From Chrysoperla carnea (taxonomy: Eukaryota > Arthropoda > Insecta > Neuroptera > Chrysopidae): DNA of 64,000 bases. Shown here piece by piece: positions 1-13,669 of this stretch. A program made the translations under genes and the position numbers. The stretch's first letter is position 1. Every line of letters begins with the position of its first letter. The stretch lies in contig NC_058337.1 in the NCBI RefSeq assembly GCF_905475395.1, positions 93,800,368-93,864,367 on the forward strand. Direction: 5' to 3'. Under the pieces are notes generated by a model. That model searched no databases, was not told the origin of the DNA, and was given only the letters and a program-made list of their open reading frames with translations.

Positions 1-668
1 GAATACTTGTAAAGTGATTTACAAATTTACTCTAGCTTATAACTGAGAAGAGATAAAGGAAAATTTTTAAAACAAGTTTTATTAAAATATTTTATAAACA
101 TATTATTTAAAATTTTTATCTACGCCCTGGAGAAAAGAACTACTTTTCTCACTAATTTTGCGGGCGAAAAATAGTGCATTACCGCAATCAGTGTGGTACA
201 CTCATTTTTTCATTTTCAACCAATCAAATTAGCTTAAAAAGGAGTTACATTATATCCAACCAATCAAATTAGCCAAATTACTATCAAAATCTATTCTAAT
301 ATTTTTTAAGGTGGTTGTTTTTGTACAATATTGTATGAATAGTGTACTACATCATACAGCAATAGTATGCACGTATAGATATGCTTAGTACACTCAAATA
401 AGTATTAATTTTAACATGCTTTTAACTCAACTATCCATTTATCACGTATTCTGTATGATAATAGCATTATAATTAACATCTGTAATTCTGTATATAATAG
501 ACATCTCTCTTACACTACTTGTACTCTAAATATAATTGTTTCTGTTATACAAAAAATTTAAATAACTTTGAGTGACTATATCACAAGAATGAAGCGGTAA
601 ATAATTTTGGTTTTTTTTTTAAACTCACATGCACAAATTCATGAATGTTCAGTTAGTTTTTTGAAAAT
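1..668. other. Non-coding AT-rich sequence, no gene recognised
   Basis: I see no coding exon here. Stop codons are dense in all frames. A short motif with the core ATTTGATTGGTTG occurs twice on the minus strand near 215-275 and again on the plus strand near 35245, which suggests an old dispersed repeat. Confidence 0.4.
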
Positions 669-1091
669 ATCTAAAATTTGACTTCTGTAAGTCACACAAT
701 TTGTGAGATAGAGCGTCTTTTGTGAAGCAACTTTTGTTATTGTGAAAAAAATGGAAAAAAAGGAATTTCGTGTTTTGATAAAATACTGTTTTCTGAAGGG
801 AAAAAATACAGTGGAAGCAAAAACTTGGCTTGATAATGAGTTTCCGGACTCTGTATTTTTTCCCTTCAGAAAACAGTATTTTATCAAAACACGAAATTCC
901 ATTTTTTCCATTTTTTTCACAATAACAAAAGTTGCTTCACAAAAGACGCTCTATCTCACAAACTAATTGACTTACAGACGTCAAATTTTGACACGAATCA
1001 TTTGAAGGTTGGTACTATATAAAAATAATATGCATTTAATACTAGCGACGCCATCTATGTGTCAGACCGGGGACTTATCAGCCAACCTGTT
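669..1091. mobile_element. Fold-back mariner-derived element, copy 1 (left end truncated)
   Basis: This is an inverted-repeat derivative of a mariner element. Both arms carry the start of a mariner transposase ([17 protein letters not shown]), read outside-in on each strand. The central loop carries the next codons ([14 protein letters not shown]) on the plus strand only. The right arm ends at about 1091 with the mariner-type terminus GGGGACTTATCAGCCAACCT. The left arm lacks this terminus: similarity to the second copy (44724-45243) stops near 669. No catalytic domain is present, so the element is non-autonomous. Identification rests on remembered mariner N-terminal sequence. Confidence 0.8.
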
Positions 1092-2100
1092 ATCTTATAA
1101 AAATGATCAATATATTTATTTCAAACTCTCTGTTAACTGAAAACAACAATCTTCATGAAGTTCTCTCAATCACATATGAAATTTTCTTTTAATTCATCGA
1201 TTCCCTTTATTTACATGATTATATAATATCATCAATAAAATGCATGACTTTAAACTAAAATCAATCTCTTTCATAGAAGTAATGATTTTGTTTATTTAAC
1301 TTCAGTGATTTTGTATCAATTCTTCAAACCCATTCTATTGTAAATACAAATATCCCATTCTATTGTAAATACAAATATCCCATTCTATTGTAAATACAAT
1401 TGTTTGAAAGTATTTTTATATTATTTCAATATGAAACGGCCAACTTTGAGTTGAGGTTGTCATTATTTTAATTTTTTTTTTCATTGCACTTTTATATGAA
1501 CTAGATATAAGTGTCGCGGTTTTTTTAATGCTAGTATGTGTCAGTTGCAGAGCACTTCAGCATGCAAGTGAAAAAATTCTCTTTTTATTGGACTTTTTCT
1601 AATCATTGGAAAACAATTAAAACAATAAAGAGATTAATTCTATTTAATGAGATTAATTGTACAAGCTTTATTTTTTATCAAGATGAAATTAATTCCATAA
1701 TAAGTATGATATTTCCAAATCACTTACAATCACTTCATTAGAATATGAGACAAGAAAAAAACCATTAAAAATTAAACGCTATCTCATGGATTCAACCTCA
1801 GACAGAAGACTAATAATCTAAGTACAAGAGACGGTATGAGGTCGATCTTCATCCATTTGATAACCAGATGAGACATATTTATTGATGTTTATTTAACTAA
1901 ACACTTCAATCATAGTTTTTCTATCGACAAGTGTTCATGGCTATTTTTAATCAAATTAATTTTAATCAATTTCTTCCATGCAGGCAAGTAAAAAGGTAAG
2001 TAAATGTCAAACAAATCAGGGCCATCTTCTCTGATATACTCAATGAATTATGACTATTTTACACTTTAAAAAATAAAAAACTATGCACATATTTAAGCTG
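1092..2100. other. Intergenic, no gene recognised
   Basis: AT-rich sequence with one small tandem repeat (1329-1400, listed separately). No exon with convincing splice sites or conserved protein was seen. Confidence 0.4.
1329..1400. repeat. Three-copy 25-bp tandem repeat
   Basis: The unit CCCATTCTATTGTAAATACA plus AATAT is repeated three times head to tail with essentially no differences. It is a short minisatellite in non-coding DNA. Confidence 0.9.
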
Positions 2101-2104
2101 TGTA

Positions 2105-2195
2105 AAACAATCCCTTCGAGTATTATGGAAGGGATTGTAAAGCGGTGGTGTTTACTTTTAAGCCCAGTGAAGCGGGCGGGTATCAAGCTAGTCCT
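2105..2195 (+). mobile_element. Helitron-like 3' end fragment
   Basis: The segment ends in GAAGCGGGCGGGTATCAAGC followed by TAGT. A CCC/GGG mini-hairpin followed by CTAG-T resembles the 3' terminus of non-autonomous Helitrons in insects. A related end occurs at 29967. The 5' end was not identified. Confidence 0.35.
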
Positions 2196-2279
2196 CTAGT
2201 TTTTGAGGAAATGGTAATTTAATTTTTGCCTTAATATGGCCCCTCAAGGGAAAAAAATGATATTTACATAAAATGTTTC

Positions 2280-2615
2280 AAAAAAATATGTTTAATTTTA
2301 GATAAGGAACATTTTTTTCTATTTAAATTTTTATTGTATCTGTTATGGTTTAAAAGATGATTCAATTGAGGTATAATGCTCGTTTACGAAATCAAAGCCA
2401 ATTTTTATGCCTTGGACACAATACAAAATTTCGGCTCGGTATCTCTTCATTTTTTAGTTATCGTGCTCACAGGCAAACAGAAATTTGGTGATTTTATGAG
2501 TACCTATACCAAAATTTTATTTGTAGCATCAATATTTCTATGCGTTACAAACAAAAAACAGAATTAATTTTAATATACTCGATATATTTTATATATTTAT
2601 GGATATTGTGACGGA
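2280..2615 (+). repeat. Degenerate copy of the window's main dispersed repeat
   Basis: The order of motifs matches the better copy at 21320-21880: AAGGAACATTTTT, then TCTCTTCATTTTTTAGTTATCGTG, then GGTGATTTTATGAGTACC, then a region like CAATATTTTTAAGCGTTACAAAC. Many substitutions and gaps suggest an old copy. The peptide that can be read here is derived from the repeat and is not a gene. Confidence 0.6.
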
Positions 2616-3589
2616 AATGCAAGAGAATCATTATGGGAATATAAACAGCGGTTTGTGTTGTGTTAAGTATTCTTAAATGTGCATCGTTATTTGCCAAAAA
2701 TTCACGACAAAGAAGCTATCCCTAACATGCCTGAAAATAGATCTTCTAGTTGTGTACGAAGAAAAATCAAACTTTAAACTGCTTTACTCTTTAAAAAGAC
2801 TTTATTGGTTAAATTCAATAGTGCCCTTAACTATTGAGTTTTGGTCAAAGGTACAAAAGGAACTTTCGGCTTAACATTGTCCGAAAAATATGGTATTAAG
2901 CTATGTCCATCGACTCACAGGACACCCTATATAGGGTATAGAAGTCATTGCATTATACACGTGGTAGAGATCTTACCAATCTAGTTACCTAGATTGGGAA
3001 GAATACATAAAATTTTTTTTAATGATGTTATAACATTATATACTCTCCAAAACGTAAAGATATAAAATATATGATTTCGATTTTCGGGATGAAAACAATG
3101 GCTTTCTACCAAAAAAATAAAAAGGAAAATTTACTATATTAAAAAGAAAATATATACGTATCGTGTCATTGATGTAGATTAAAAGTTCAAGTGGACAAGG
3201 CCATACGGAGTACACCCAGTTATCATTCACCAAATGCAAAAATTTTGCATTTTATCTTTTGAATCAATATTCATTCTTAATTCAATCAAATTAAACATTG
3301 AACGTTGCATCAAACCCGGTTTTTTTATTTTTCTGATATGTTGTTTGCAATGTAAAGGCAATGTTTAATCCAAGTTTTTGACCTCGGGAAAAGTTTGGAT
3401 CTTGCCGAAAAATAAGAAAAACCTCGAAAATTTTGACCTTATTTCAATTAATGCCGATTTTGACCTGGAAGGACTGGTTTTTCATCAAAAACTGTTGTAT
3501 TTATTTTTAAAGAATCGATAGTTTCGAAGATACAGCTTTTCAAAATTTGTCTTTTTTTCCAAGTTATAAGAATTTTCTCAAAAATTAAT

Positions 3590-3790
3590 CTTGTAAACCG
3601 TTTGAGATAGATAAAAAGTTTAAATGTATAAAAAAATGTTCCTTATAAAAAAATAAACAACTTTTATTAAACTATCTATTATAATTTATAAAAAATAATG
3701 CAAGCACTGACATCCAACACTTTCTATACAGAGTATTTCAACAACTAACCCAGTCAATTGTTTGTTTTCACATGCTTTATGTTAATCTGA
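3590..3790 (-). repeat. Partial copy of the dispersed repeat (5' half)
   Basis: On the minus strand this carries the family's 5' landmarks: GTGAAAACAAACAATTGACT, the short-palindrome region around TTGTTGAAATAC, and the AAACTTTTTATCTATCTCAA region up to the GGTTTACAAG block. The 3' half, including the GACA-rich stretch, is missing. Confidence 0.55.
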
Positions 3791-6700
3791 GCGCCATTCG
3801 TGGATATATTATTAAATTTAAAACGAATTAGAAAGAGCCGAAAAGCATAAATGGCGTCAAAATCGAATTTGTGTAAAAAAAAAACTTTCGTTAAATCGTT
3901 AGTTTTTGAAGTGAATGAGAATCATCGTAGTAGGCTATGAATGAATGTTTTTTGGAGGCATTCTAACAGCCCCCCTAAACACGTCCATATCAAGCAACCA
4001 CCTTATACAAAAAAATTATCCAAAATTTAAAACATTTTTTTAACAGAGTTGATTCAAACAGGATTCAAAACAGTTTAGGTAACACAAATTATTCAGTTAG
4101 CTCCAAAAAATAAAATCACACAAAGTAATAAAACAATTTACGTAATTCCCATGACTCAATAATAGTATAATAATCAATTAAATTAAAAACAGGCAAGGAA
4201 TAATATGTCAATAAATAATGCAACCAAATTTAAATTTTTGAGCAAAAAAGCCTATAAACGTTCATCTCTAACCTTTAATTAAAATAATTTTACGAATTCA
4301 CGAATTGACATAATATTTTTAATCATCAATAAAAATATTTCTCACGTCAGGTGAATAAAAATTTGCTCAAATATTTTAATAGTGTATAAAACAAATGTTT
4401 TAAATTATCATTCGTATTTACATAATTTTTTCAGGAAGCGATAAGCTAATCAAATAAATTTTATTATCAAAGCCAAGTTTATGATTCTATAATAAGTAGA
4501 ACGATTGTCACAGCTAAAAAGGAACCGATTTGTAATCATATAATGAAATCATTTGTTAAAATTTTTTTACATAATACAATAAAATATAAAACTTGTCACA
4601 ATTATTACAAACCATGAATAAAAATATACAAAAACAATTATTCAAGAAAGTAATAAATTATTACCCAGTTAAAAAAAAAAGGAAATTTTTTATAAATATT
4701 AATTTGGGTACAAAGAACACATTTTGTTTTTAATGTACCTATTTTGAAAAAACAAATGAAAAATATTTTTGAAAAAAATTATGAAAATAAACAGCTGTCA
4801 AAGATCAGAAAAAAATTGCTTATAAATAAAAACAAATCAATTCCACCTAAAATTCCAAACATGTTTACAAATCCGTTTTTTAAAGAACTATCAAGGCCAT
4901 TTAATATAGGCGCCAACGTATGCACTAAAGATTGGTAATACATAGTTTAGAAGTATCAACATTTTTTTCTCAGCATATGATCAGGATTTGTTTACCTTTG
5001 ATAACCAAATAATTTTAATTTGTTTACAAAATTAGGTACATAAAACACTTGAATGTCATGAACTAGATTAGCAAAGCTCAAAATAAACAGGTGTATAATT
5101 GTGACAAAGTTTATAAATGAATTCACTCAATTTGATTAAACAGTGTACAAAAAAAAATAAAAAGAGGCTGGCTACTCTTTGATAGCTAAGCACCTACCTT
5201 TCTCAGATGGAAAGGTATTTAATTGATCGTCATCGCGATTTACTTGTGTGATAATGGACGATGCGTCCATTTAAACATTTGCTTCTTTCCGGCCAAATGA
5301 TTATTGTGTTCAAAACTAAAATTAACCACCGATACACCATAAAAATAATGTTATTTATACACTTTTTTCACTAGAATGTGTCTTTGCCATACAATACAAA
5401 ATGGCAGATGCTATTTCACTTTCTATGCGTTTATGTGAACTACCTTTGAATATATTGGATGATAGAAATATTAAACACTTGTTCATTGTATGTTAAACAA
5501 AGATAGCAGATTGATCGAGTATTCAAACTACTACGATGTAAAATATGTATGTTACATATTTCATAGACATGCAAGTTTAAATTTTTTTAACTAGATATAC
5601 ATTCTTTTTGTCTGAACCATTTAGTAAATTTTGTACAAGCTATAACTAGAATATAATAGAATTTATTTTCTGGAATTATAATAATTTTATAAATAAATAA
5701 AATTTTTCAACATTAATAATGACTCTAAATGAAAACTACAAATAATGCTAAGCTGCAAATTAAGTATTTAAGTATTGCCTCCAGCAAAGCAAATGAAGAA
5801 TTAAATGAAAATACAGTTTTTCTTTTTTAACCGAGTAATCATATTTTTCAATTAAAAAATCCAATAGCCGCTCAAATATTTGCGAATACAATCTATCCCT
5901 GCAGACATTTCTCTACCTATCAAAAACATACAGACCCATGATTTCCGTTTCCCAACCAGCTTGACCTGTTGAAACTGAGTAATTTCTGTTCAATTTTCCA
6001 TACATATACTCATTTTATTCATCTTTTATCCCTTAAAATTAAAATTTAAACAAAACGCTTATAGAGTTGGTTAAATGAATAATTGTCACTAAATGTGAAC
6101 AGGCCTAGTTCCTGTTTAACAGGTTTGATAAAGGAATAAAAATCACGAGTCAATACGTTTTTGGTGGTTAAAACTGGTTCTCAAGGGACATTTTAAATTA
6201 AATGCCCGAATTACATATGCCTGCAACATAATACTTTGCAAACTTTTTATCTATTTCATATTTTGTAAGCTAATGGTTATGAACTATTTCTTGTTACGTT
6301 ATTTGTTAGTAATCTGTATTATCGATATTGCCACGGATTATTGAATTTTAAATTATTCAAATTTTAATTAGCAATTTATAAAATTAATGATACATTAAAT
6401 GTATAAAATGTTCGGATATTAAAATTGAATTGGAAATATTTTTATCTACAAATATTACTATTAGTATATATAAATGAGTACATATAAAATATTTTAAATA
6501 TACTATAATTCTTAATAAGAGCGAACTTTTTTTTTCTCCGCAATTAAGTATAAAATTTGGATAATTTCATTTTCTTCATCACTTAATTAAACATATTTAA
6601 GAATAATATTTTTATGAACCATTACTTTTACCACTATTAATTCTTTTTTAAGTGTCTCAATTTCCTTATAAACCGCCGCATTTTTTCTTAAAAAATTGGA

Positions 6701-9700
6701 TCAAGTTCGCTGATAGAAATTAGTGCCAGTGTTACCTAGCTAACTTTTGTTGCGGCAAAACTTCGATTGGATTTAAGGTACATCGCGCACTATAATCTCG
6801 TCATCTGAGTGAGTGAATTATACGAAGTTATCAGAAATCTTAGTCGATGTTGTAAGTGAAAAAAATTGTTTATGTATAGATAGACAGATTTATATGAATG
6901 TGTGGGTAAAAATAAATATGTATATGTTATAAAAACTTGATAACTTTTAGCCTATGCCTCATTAAAAACACATAATATTTTTAAACAGTTATTGGAAGTT
7001 GAAATAATATTATTATACTAGTTGGCCCGTGCCTAATTTTCGCAAATTTAATATTTACTTGCTTCTTGACCTCTCTACTATCACGTTTACCCTTTTCCTG
7101 CCTCTATTACATTCAAATAGGCTTCCGACATGGTAGCCTTAGGCCTTAGTATTCGCACTCTGGCCTAGCAGCGGCTTTCGACTGAGGCGTGGCTCTCTTC
7201 GCTCGATTTAAAATATTGTAAACCTCTGATATTTTGATATACAAACATTCATAAATTTTAAAATATAGGCAATTTTTTTACCCAAATATATAAAAAGTTG
7301 CATATATAATCAGATAGAAAATAAAACATAACGCTAATTTTCGACTGTTTGATTATTTTACGCCATTAGTGGTGAAAAATATCTTCAAAATGCCACAACT
7401 TTCATTAAAATTTATGAATAATGAAGGGAGATATGAACTCGGGAAAAAGACCCTTAGGGAAATAATACAAGGAAAGTGTATTAATTTTTAATGCTTTTCT
7501 AATTTTAACTAAAATTGGCGAAAAATCAAAAAAACCTCAATTTTTTTATTACAATATAATTTATTTATTTTACAAAATTATAAACATAAATTTTAAATAT
7601 AGTTTTTACTGTACAGGCAGACCCTAAACGATCTTTTTATTAAAGAAAATATAAATTTTTATTTTGATATATTTTTATTAATTTTCTTTTCTTATTATTG
7701 ACAATTATTCATAAACTAATTCGAGCAATAGTACTTCAAATGATACGTTAAAAAAAAATCCAGTAACTTAAGTTTTAGACTTTTTAGAATCAAATAATCT
7801 TTCAAAACATTTTGGTCTACAACATTCAAATGTCAAGAAATGTAATTGAATTAAAATGTTGGTTAATGTAAGGGATTTTAACGCCAAGATGTCAGCGCTA
7901 CGAGTAAACAAAATTTATCTGTTAGACTCAGCTTATTTTTTCATTGAATGAAAAGACAAAAGATACCTACTTCATTTTATATTTTGATTTGCTGTACCAT
8001 ATTAAAATAAAAACAATTATGTTTTGTTTAATTCATTAACAAAATTTTTGTTCAAAATTATTACATTATGTGTATGGTATGCAATATACATTTCCGTTAA
8101 ATATTATATATCTATACGAGTTAACGCATATAGTTATTTTTTCTACCACTAGTCTTTTTTAACATTAAAACCTTTAAGCACATAATTAATCCCCGTGACC
8201 ACCTGAACAGAATCTTTTACGCTGGGTATATCTCTTATTTAAAAATGCCAAATTAAAACTATATATCAACTACCGAGGAAGTTTCTAAAATCAACGAAAC
8301 GTTCAAAGTATTAATTTAAAAATTTGTATAACTTCTCAATTCCAATTTCAATATAATAATAATTAACTGTTATTGTAATGACATATGATTTAGAAGGTAT
8401 ATCTTTATTGTACAATAAATACAATTTTGATGTAAATAACATCAAAGTTGCTGTCACGTGGAGCTTTTGGAAAATTGAGAAATGGAAATTAAATAAAAGC
8501 CTTGCAAGTTATATGTAAAAGTTGTACCTGACGTAATTCTGCATGCACATTTTCGTTTTTATTCTATCGAAAAAAGTGTGCTATCACTAGAAAAGTCATA
8601 AAATAACAAAGAAATTTGATTGATTTTGAAATAATATTCCATTTTTCGATAATTAAACATTTTAATGAGTCGACTTCAGTTGTCGAGGAATAAAATGCGG
8701 TTTTTAATCAGCTATGTTTCAAAAACTATTATTTTTACAGGAACAAAAAACATTCAAATCTCTGTATTTTTTATGTGTTTTATAATGATAACACACTTTT
8801 TTTCGATTCACTCTACAGATTTTGAGTTACCCGCGAAAAACTAGTAAAAGTTCGAGCATATCAGCTATTAGAATTACATGATAAAAAGTACGTAAAAATT
8901 AATATATCTCAGCTCTGATGCTAGAAGATCGACTAAAAAAGGAAAATATGCAGAATTACGACAGAGACAATTTATACTTTTTGTCAATTAATGTATACCT
9001 TCCAAGTTATTGTAGAAAAACTTCTTAATTTTGATTGTCTATTTTCCAATATTCCTCAAGCTTTACGTGACAATAACTGTGATATATTATTTTACATGCT
9101 TTTAAATATCTTAAACCAAATTTTCGAGTTACTAAAATTTTTGAGGTCAGAGTTAATTAAATTCTCTATTGCATAGGCTATTACCTCAGAACAAAGTTGT
9201 AATAAGTACATAATTTAGTACACTTTTGTTCCCTCACATATTTATAATTTTTTTACCATTTTGCATTTACTTCATAGAAAATATCCAATATACACAATTT
9301 AAAAAATAAATTAAATTAAAATACACATCATTTCAAAATCAACAACGCTAAAATATCTCCCAATCTATATGGGACATCACGAGAATATATTTTGTACATG
9401 TTTGTCATTTAAAAGTAGTATATTCGGCCGATCTCCCTATCGCTTGAATAAGGTTTTGGGACACATTCTGTTGCACTCCATTGTTACTTATTATATTCAC
9501 ACTATCTTAGTATATTCAAGCCGTTCCCGAGTCAATATAGCTCCAATCAATCACCATAACCATACTATGTTAATACACTTTTGTGTATAATGGCATATTC
9601 TTTGATAGCATTATACTGCCACTTGTCTATTGTATATTTTTATTTTATAAGAGCAAGATTGGGCCGAGGAGACAGCACAAAGTGTGGATCAGAGCTTAAA

Positions 9701-11455
9701 TATACATAAATATATTTCTTTCTGATTTCTTTCTAATTGATGTTTAAATTCATTATAATTTAATATGCGTGTACTTTAATCGGAAATCATCATCTTTCCC
9801 ATTAAACTACACGCATATCTTTGTTTTTATTTTTACTGAATTAAAAAAGTACATAAATATCCGAAGATATTAAATTTTTTTTAAATAAAAAACTCTGCAG
9901 CTTTTAATTTAATATTAATCTATGCAGCTTTTTTTGAAAAAGTGATATAATTCATTTTTAATAATTAATGTTTAACATTGAATTTTAAAAAAATAATTTT
10001 ATTGTAAAATTTAACTAAGTCTTTTCCAAAAAGTTTGAAGGGAGCTTTTTGGGCTTGTAGACCTTTAAAATTCAGATAAAATTTATTTGAATTATAATTA
10101 TCAGTTTGTACAGTCATGATGGTGTCGTTATAAAATATTTCGAACAAGTAGAATCTTTATGACTTATGAGAAATGGGAAAAACATAGTTTTTAAACAATT
10201 TGTTTAATATTTAGATATTTAAGAATTAACCCGTACAAATTTTGACTCTATATATATATATATATATATAATATATATAAAACTGCTCATTTTCAGCGGA
10301 TAGACCAATTGATTCTTTAGATCAGCATTCTAAGAACTATGAGTTGGTAAACGCCTGAAAATATATTTCTGCCGTTTAAAGTTTGAACCAGTATTCAAAA
10401 TATACAGAGATACATAGCACGCATAATATCTGTGGTCCACACTAACTTTAAACGAATATCATCCCTTATCAAATTTAAGATCATTATCATCCAACTTTCA
10501 ATAAAAAATATTATTTATTAGTTGTATATTATGATCTAAGTGCCGACCATAGAAAATCTTCCTTGATAACACTATTTAGAGAAAAATTTTCATTTATTAG
10601 TTTTTATATTGGTGAAACAAATATTGGAATTTCTATGTCTCGCAAATAAACCCGGCTTTTAGTAAAAAGAGATACTTCTTACTTAAATTTATGAAACAGA
10701 ATAGCAAAGCTGCTACAATGATTCAAAATACATTTTCTAATACACTTCCGTGGTATAAATAATCTTAGACTATTTTGAGCACCGCAAAAATATTAAATAA
10801 AAGTTAGCAAAATATTGTTATCAATGAGGCTTCACTATAGCGGCTCTTCTATTATTAGTATTAAACATTATTACAGTTTGTACAATATTTACATTTTACA
10901 AATACAAAAATAATTGTTAGTAATAACTTGAGTGACGAATTATAGATACAATTTTTTTAGCTTTTAAAAGTAAAACAAAATTTTATCTTCTACAAATAGT
11001 TTAATGAAAAAAAAATATTAAAAATGATTTTTAAGGTTATTATATTAAATATATTACGACCATTTAAACTTTAAAGAATTATAAAGTTGAAACCAAAATA
11101 ATAAATAATAGAATTGTTTATTATTTATTTAATTGTTAAATTGTCAATTTAATTAATTTTATTGTTAAAAAATATATGGGCGAGTCTAATAATGTTATAC
11201 AAATATCACATGACAAAGGTGAAATTTCCTGAAGACAAAAAAATTTCAGGAAGAAGTAACTTCTTACTTTCTATTTTGCTCGCTTTTTGATTGCTTTTGA
11301 TTGGCACGACGATGAATAATCAGCCTAATTTATAAACTGAATACAAGTCCTTATGTTTTACGTTTAAGCTGCATATTAATGTTAAATTATAAACAATTTT
11401 TTAAGTTTCCAAAAGCAAAATTTCATATTAACTGTATGAAATTAATTGACTATAA
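3791..11455. other. Long gene-poor AT-rich interval, nothing recognised
   Basis: I found no coding exon, RNA gene or well-formed mobile element in this 7.7 kb. Open frames of 60-70 codons at 4744, 8991 and 9369 are low-complexity, lack homology that I recognise and lie in sequence indistinguishable from its surroundings. A GC-richer patch at about 7080-7200 and a (TA)n run near 10252-10279 are the only compositional departures noted. Confidence 0.35.
10252..10279. repeat. (TA)n microsatellite
   Basis: A nearly pure TA dinucleotide run. Similar short runs lie near 11970 and 35608. Confidence 0.85.
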
Positions 11456-11853
11456 CAGGGATGGCGAACAAATGGCACAATATTTTGGGCATTGCACTGA
11501 TCACAAAATTCATTATGAAGTATTATATTACGAACGTACTATTATAATCATATTGTCATTTATCTATGCCTGCGAGTCATTATTTTCAGAGATTAATAAT
11601 ATTAAAGACTTGCCTAGAACCCTTATTATCCTAATATCAGTTATTTGTCATCTAATCAACAACAACAGAAGTCAATTTGAAATACGCGTATAATTGAGAC
11701 TTGGGTATAAATAAAGAGTTTTGAATTGATAGTATTTAGTATTATTATTTTCCCAACATTCACGAAGTAAAAATTATTTGCCGACACTTTTATGGCCTTA
11801 TTAATTTCTTTAAAAAAATGGCATGTTAATACATAAAGGTTCGCCACCCCCAG
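11456..11853. mobile_element. hAT-like deletion derivative with transposase-tail remnant
   Basis: Outward-facing ends match each other as an inverted repeat: CAGGGATGGCGAAC on the left and GTTCGCCACCCCCAG on the right, a form familiar from hAT elements. Flanks GACTATAA and GACTAAAC are only partly alike, so the 8-bp target duplication is imperfect. Inside, a plus-strand frame reads ACESLFSEINNIKD, reminiscent of the C-terminal dimerisation segment of hAT transposases. The element is about 400 bp and lacks the catalytic region. It is a non-autonomous relic. Confidence 0.5.
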
Positions 11854-13669
11854 ACTAAACATACTCACATGTAACAAATATGGCGCGAAATATGCTTCAG
11901 AAGCTAGCTCAGATATCAAATATACCATAAAATACAATCGAAATTAATAATAAAATCTCTAGTTACGTATATATATATATATTATACCATTTAAGAAATG
12001 TTTAATTTTTTCAATTACCATTTTGAGTCATTTCACTAAGAAAGCTTAAACCAAAAAAGCTCTTAAGTTGTGAAAATTATTCACAGAAAAACCATAGTTT
12101 AGTTCGTAAAACAAACCTTAATATTTAAATTTTATTTCGGGCATTTTAATGCCGCGGTCTGATCAAAAAAAGTCCAATCTAAAAGTGAAATTGACAAGTT
12201 ATTATTAAGACACCGTTATATCCACAAAAGTCACTGTATGGTGTGCAGATTCGATGATATTTTCGTTTCCGAACTGGATTGAATTAATGTAAAGAATAGC
12301 TTCAGTTCCAATAAGACGATGTCGCTCTCGCTTTTTTGCGATTTTTTTTTTCGAGTTAGGTTCTTATATGTAAAAGCATTATTCTGTACCTTTTTAAAAC
12401 ATCCTATATATAACAATTTTTTGTTTTACAAATTGTGTTGACGAGAAATTGTTAAATAATCCCGTCAAGCTTCGATTCCTTAAGGAATCCCAATTCCAAT
12501 ATGTAGCTAAATACTGTATATGCATAAGGCTGACCATTCAAATTTTATTTAACGTATCCCCTCCTCTCTTTCGTTCGTAAGTTTAAGGTTCAAACTATTT
12601 AAAAACACAAGGATCTTCAGTTTTTATCATTCTGGTTTTTTTGAAAATCGTAATCTTTTTTGTTTCGTAAGACAATTTCATTACTCCAATTTATATTATA
12701 AATATTATCAAAGATAATAAATGAGAACTCTAGGATATTTGGAAATAAATTTCGATTTTTGCTACAATTTCCTAGATCAATTTTTCTAATTCTAGGAAAT
12801 TGGGTCAATAATCGAAATTTATTTCCAGTTTATATTGTCAAGAGATTAATTATTGGGAACTATAAATATTAATTTGAATATGTCAAAACTGTATTAAACA
12901 TCATATTTTATGCCTAAGATATTCAAATAAATACAAGGGAACACAAAATAAAATGTTTCCTATTTCGCATATTTGAATTAATAATAATTTACAACCCGAA
13001 GAGTTTTTTTGTGCTTATAATAATACATTCATAGGAAACAGTTAATCTTTTTAAAGGGTTTTGTTTTATAATGAGAGTAAAACTTTTGAATTTTAAGTTT
13101 TTATCGATTAAAAATCTTTAATACAATATTAATAAAAGAAATAAAACAATTTAAAAATACACTAAAGGCATGGTATAATTTAATAAAGGATGCGCGAAAC
13201 ATAAGTTTCATTTTGATATTTTACAAGGCACGTCATCAAAGATAGTTCTCGGTTCATAGCTAATATGACACGTCTTGGAAAGTATTAGAATAAAGTTTAA
13301 GGTATATGTTTCGCATTTGCTTTATTTAACGATATCATGGCTCACAATGCAAAATGAAGGATGAATAATCGTTAGTAAAAACTGATTACAAAAATATGTT
13401 TAGCTAAAAAAGAAACATGGTCGTATCGTTATTTATTTTAGCAGCCATTTGAAAAATAAATTGCTAATCGAATTTTTTACTTATGTAGGTAACTCTTAAA
13501 AACAAAAATGTTTTTATCTAAAAAGTATGTTATTTCTCTAAGTTAAAAAAAAAAAAAACTTACTCCGCAATACAGATCATTATATTGGTTATTAACTCAA
13601 TTTTGGGCAAGTATTTTGGGATTTTTTAGACAATTTTTGTAGAAAGTGCACTTTATACTTCAATAAATG
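11854..13669. other. Intergenic downstream of GLG1, no gene recognised
   Basis: AT-rich DNA between the hAT-like relic and the 3' end of GLG1. It contains one small palindrome (12741-12826). No canonical AATAAA was found on the minus strand in the first 60 bases after the GLG1 stop, so the GLG1 poly(A) site is not placed. Confidence 0.35.
12741..12826. repeat. 86-bp imperfect palindrome
   Basis: GGAAATAAATTTCGATT at the left returns as AATCGAAATTTATTTCC at the right. The inner parts CAATTTCCTAGA and TCTAGGAAATTG also pair. It could be a tiny MITE or a fold-back remnant. Confidence 0.75.

Noticed and set aside
639-966. Open frames of 93 and 74 codons on opposite strands that encode nearly the same peptide
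   Set aside because: They are the two arms of the mariner fold-back element and contain only the transposase N terminus. They are not host genes.
1311-1400. CRISPR-like array
   Set aside because: Only three direct tandem copies with no spacers, in a eukaryotic context.
308-4003. AAGGTGGTTG near 308 and CAACCACCTT near 3994 as ends of a 3.7-kb transposon
   Set aside because: Ten-base inverted matches at this distance are expected by chance. There is no target duplication and no coding content between them.
4744-4938. 64-codon Lys/Asn-rich open frame
   Set aside because: Low complexity driven by A-rich DNA, no recognisable family, and no flanking exons.
9369-9590. 73-codon open frame with mixed composition
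   Set aside because: No similarity to any family known to me and no supporting splice sites.
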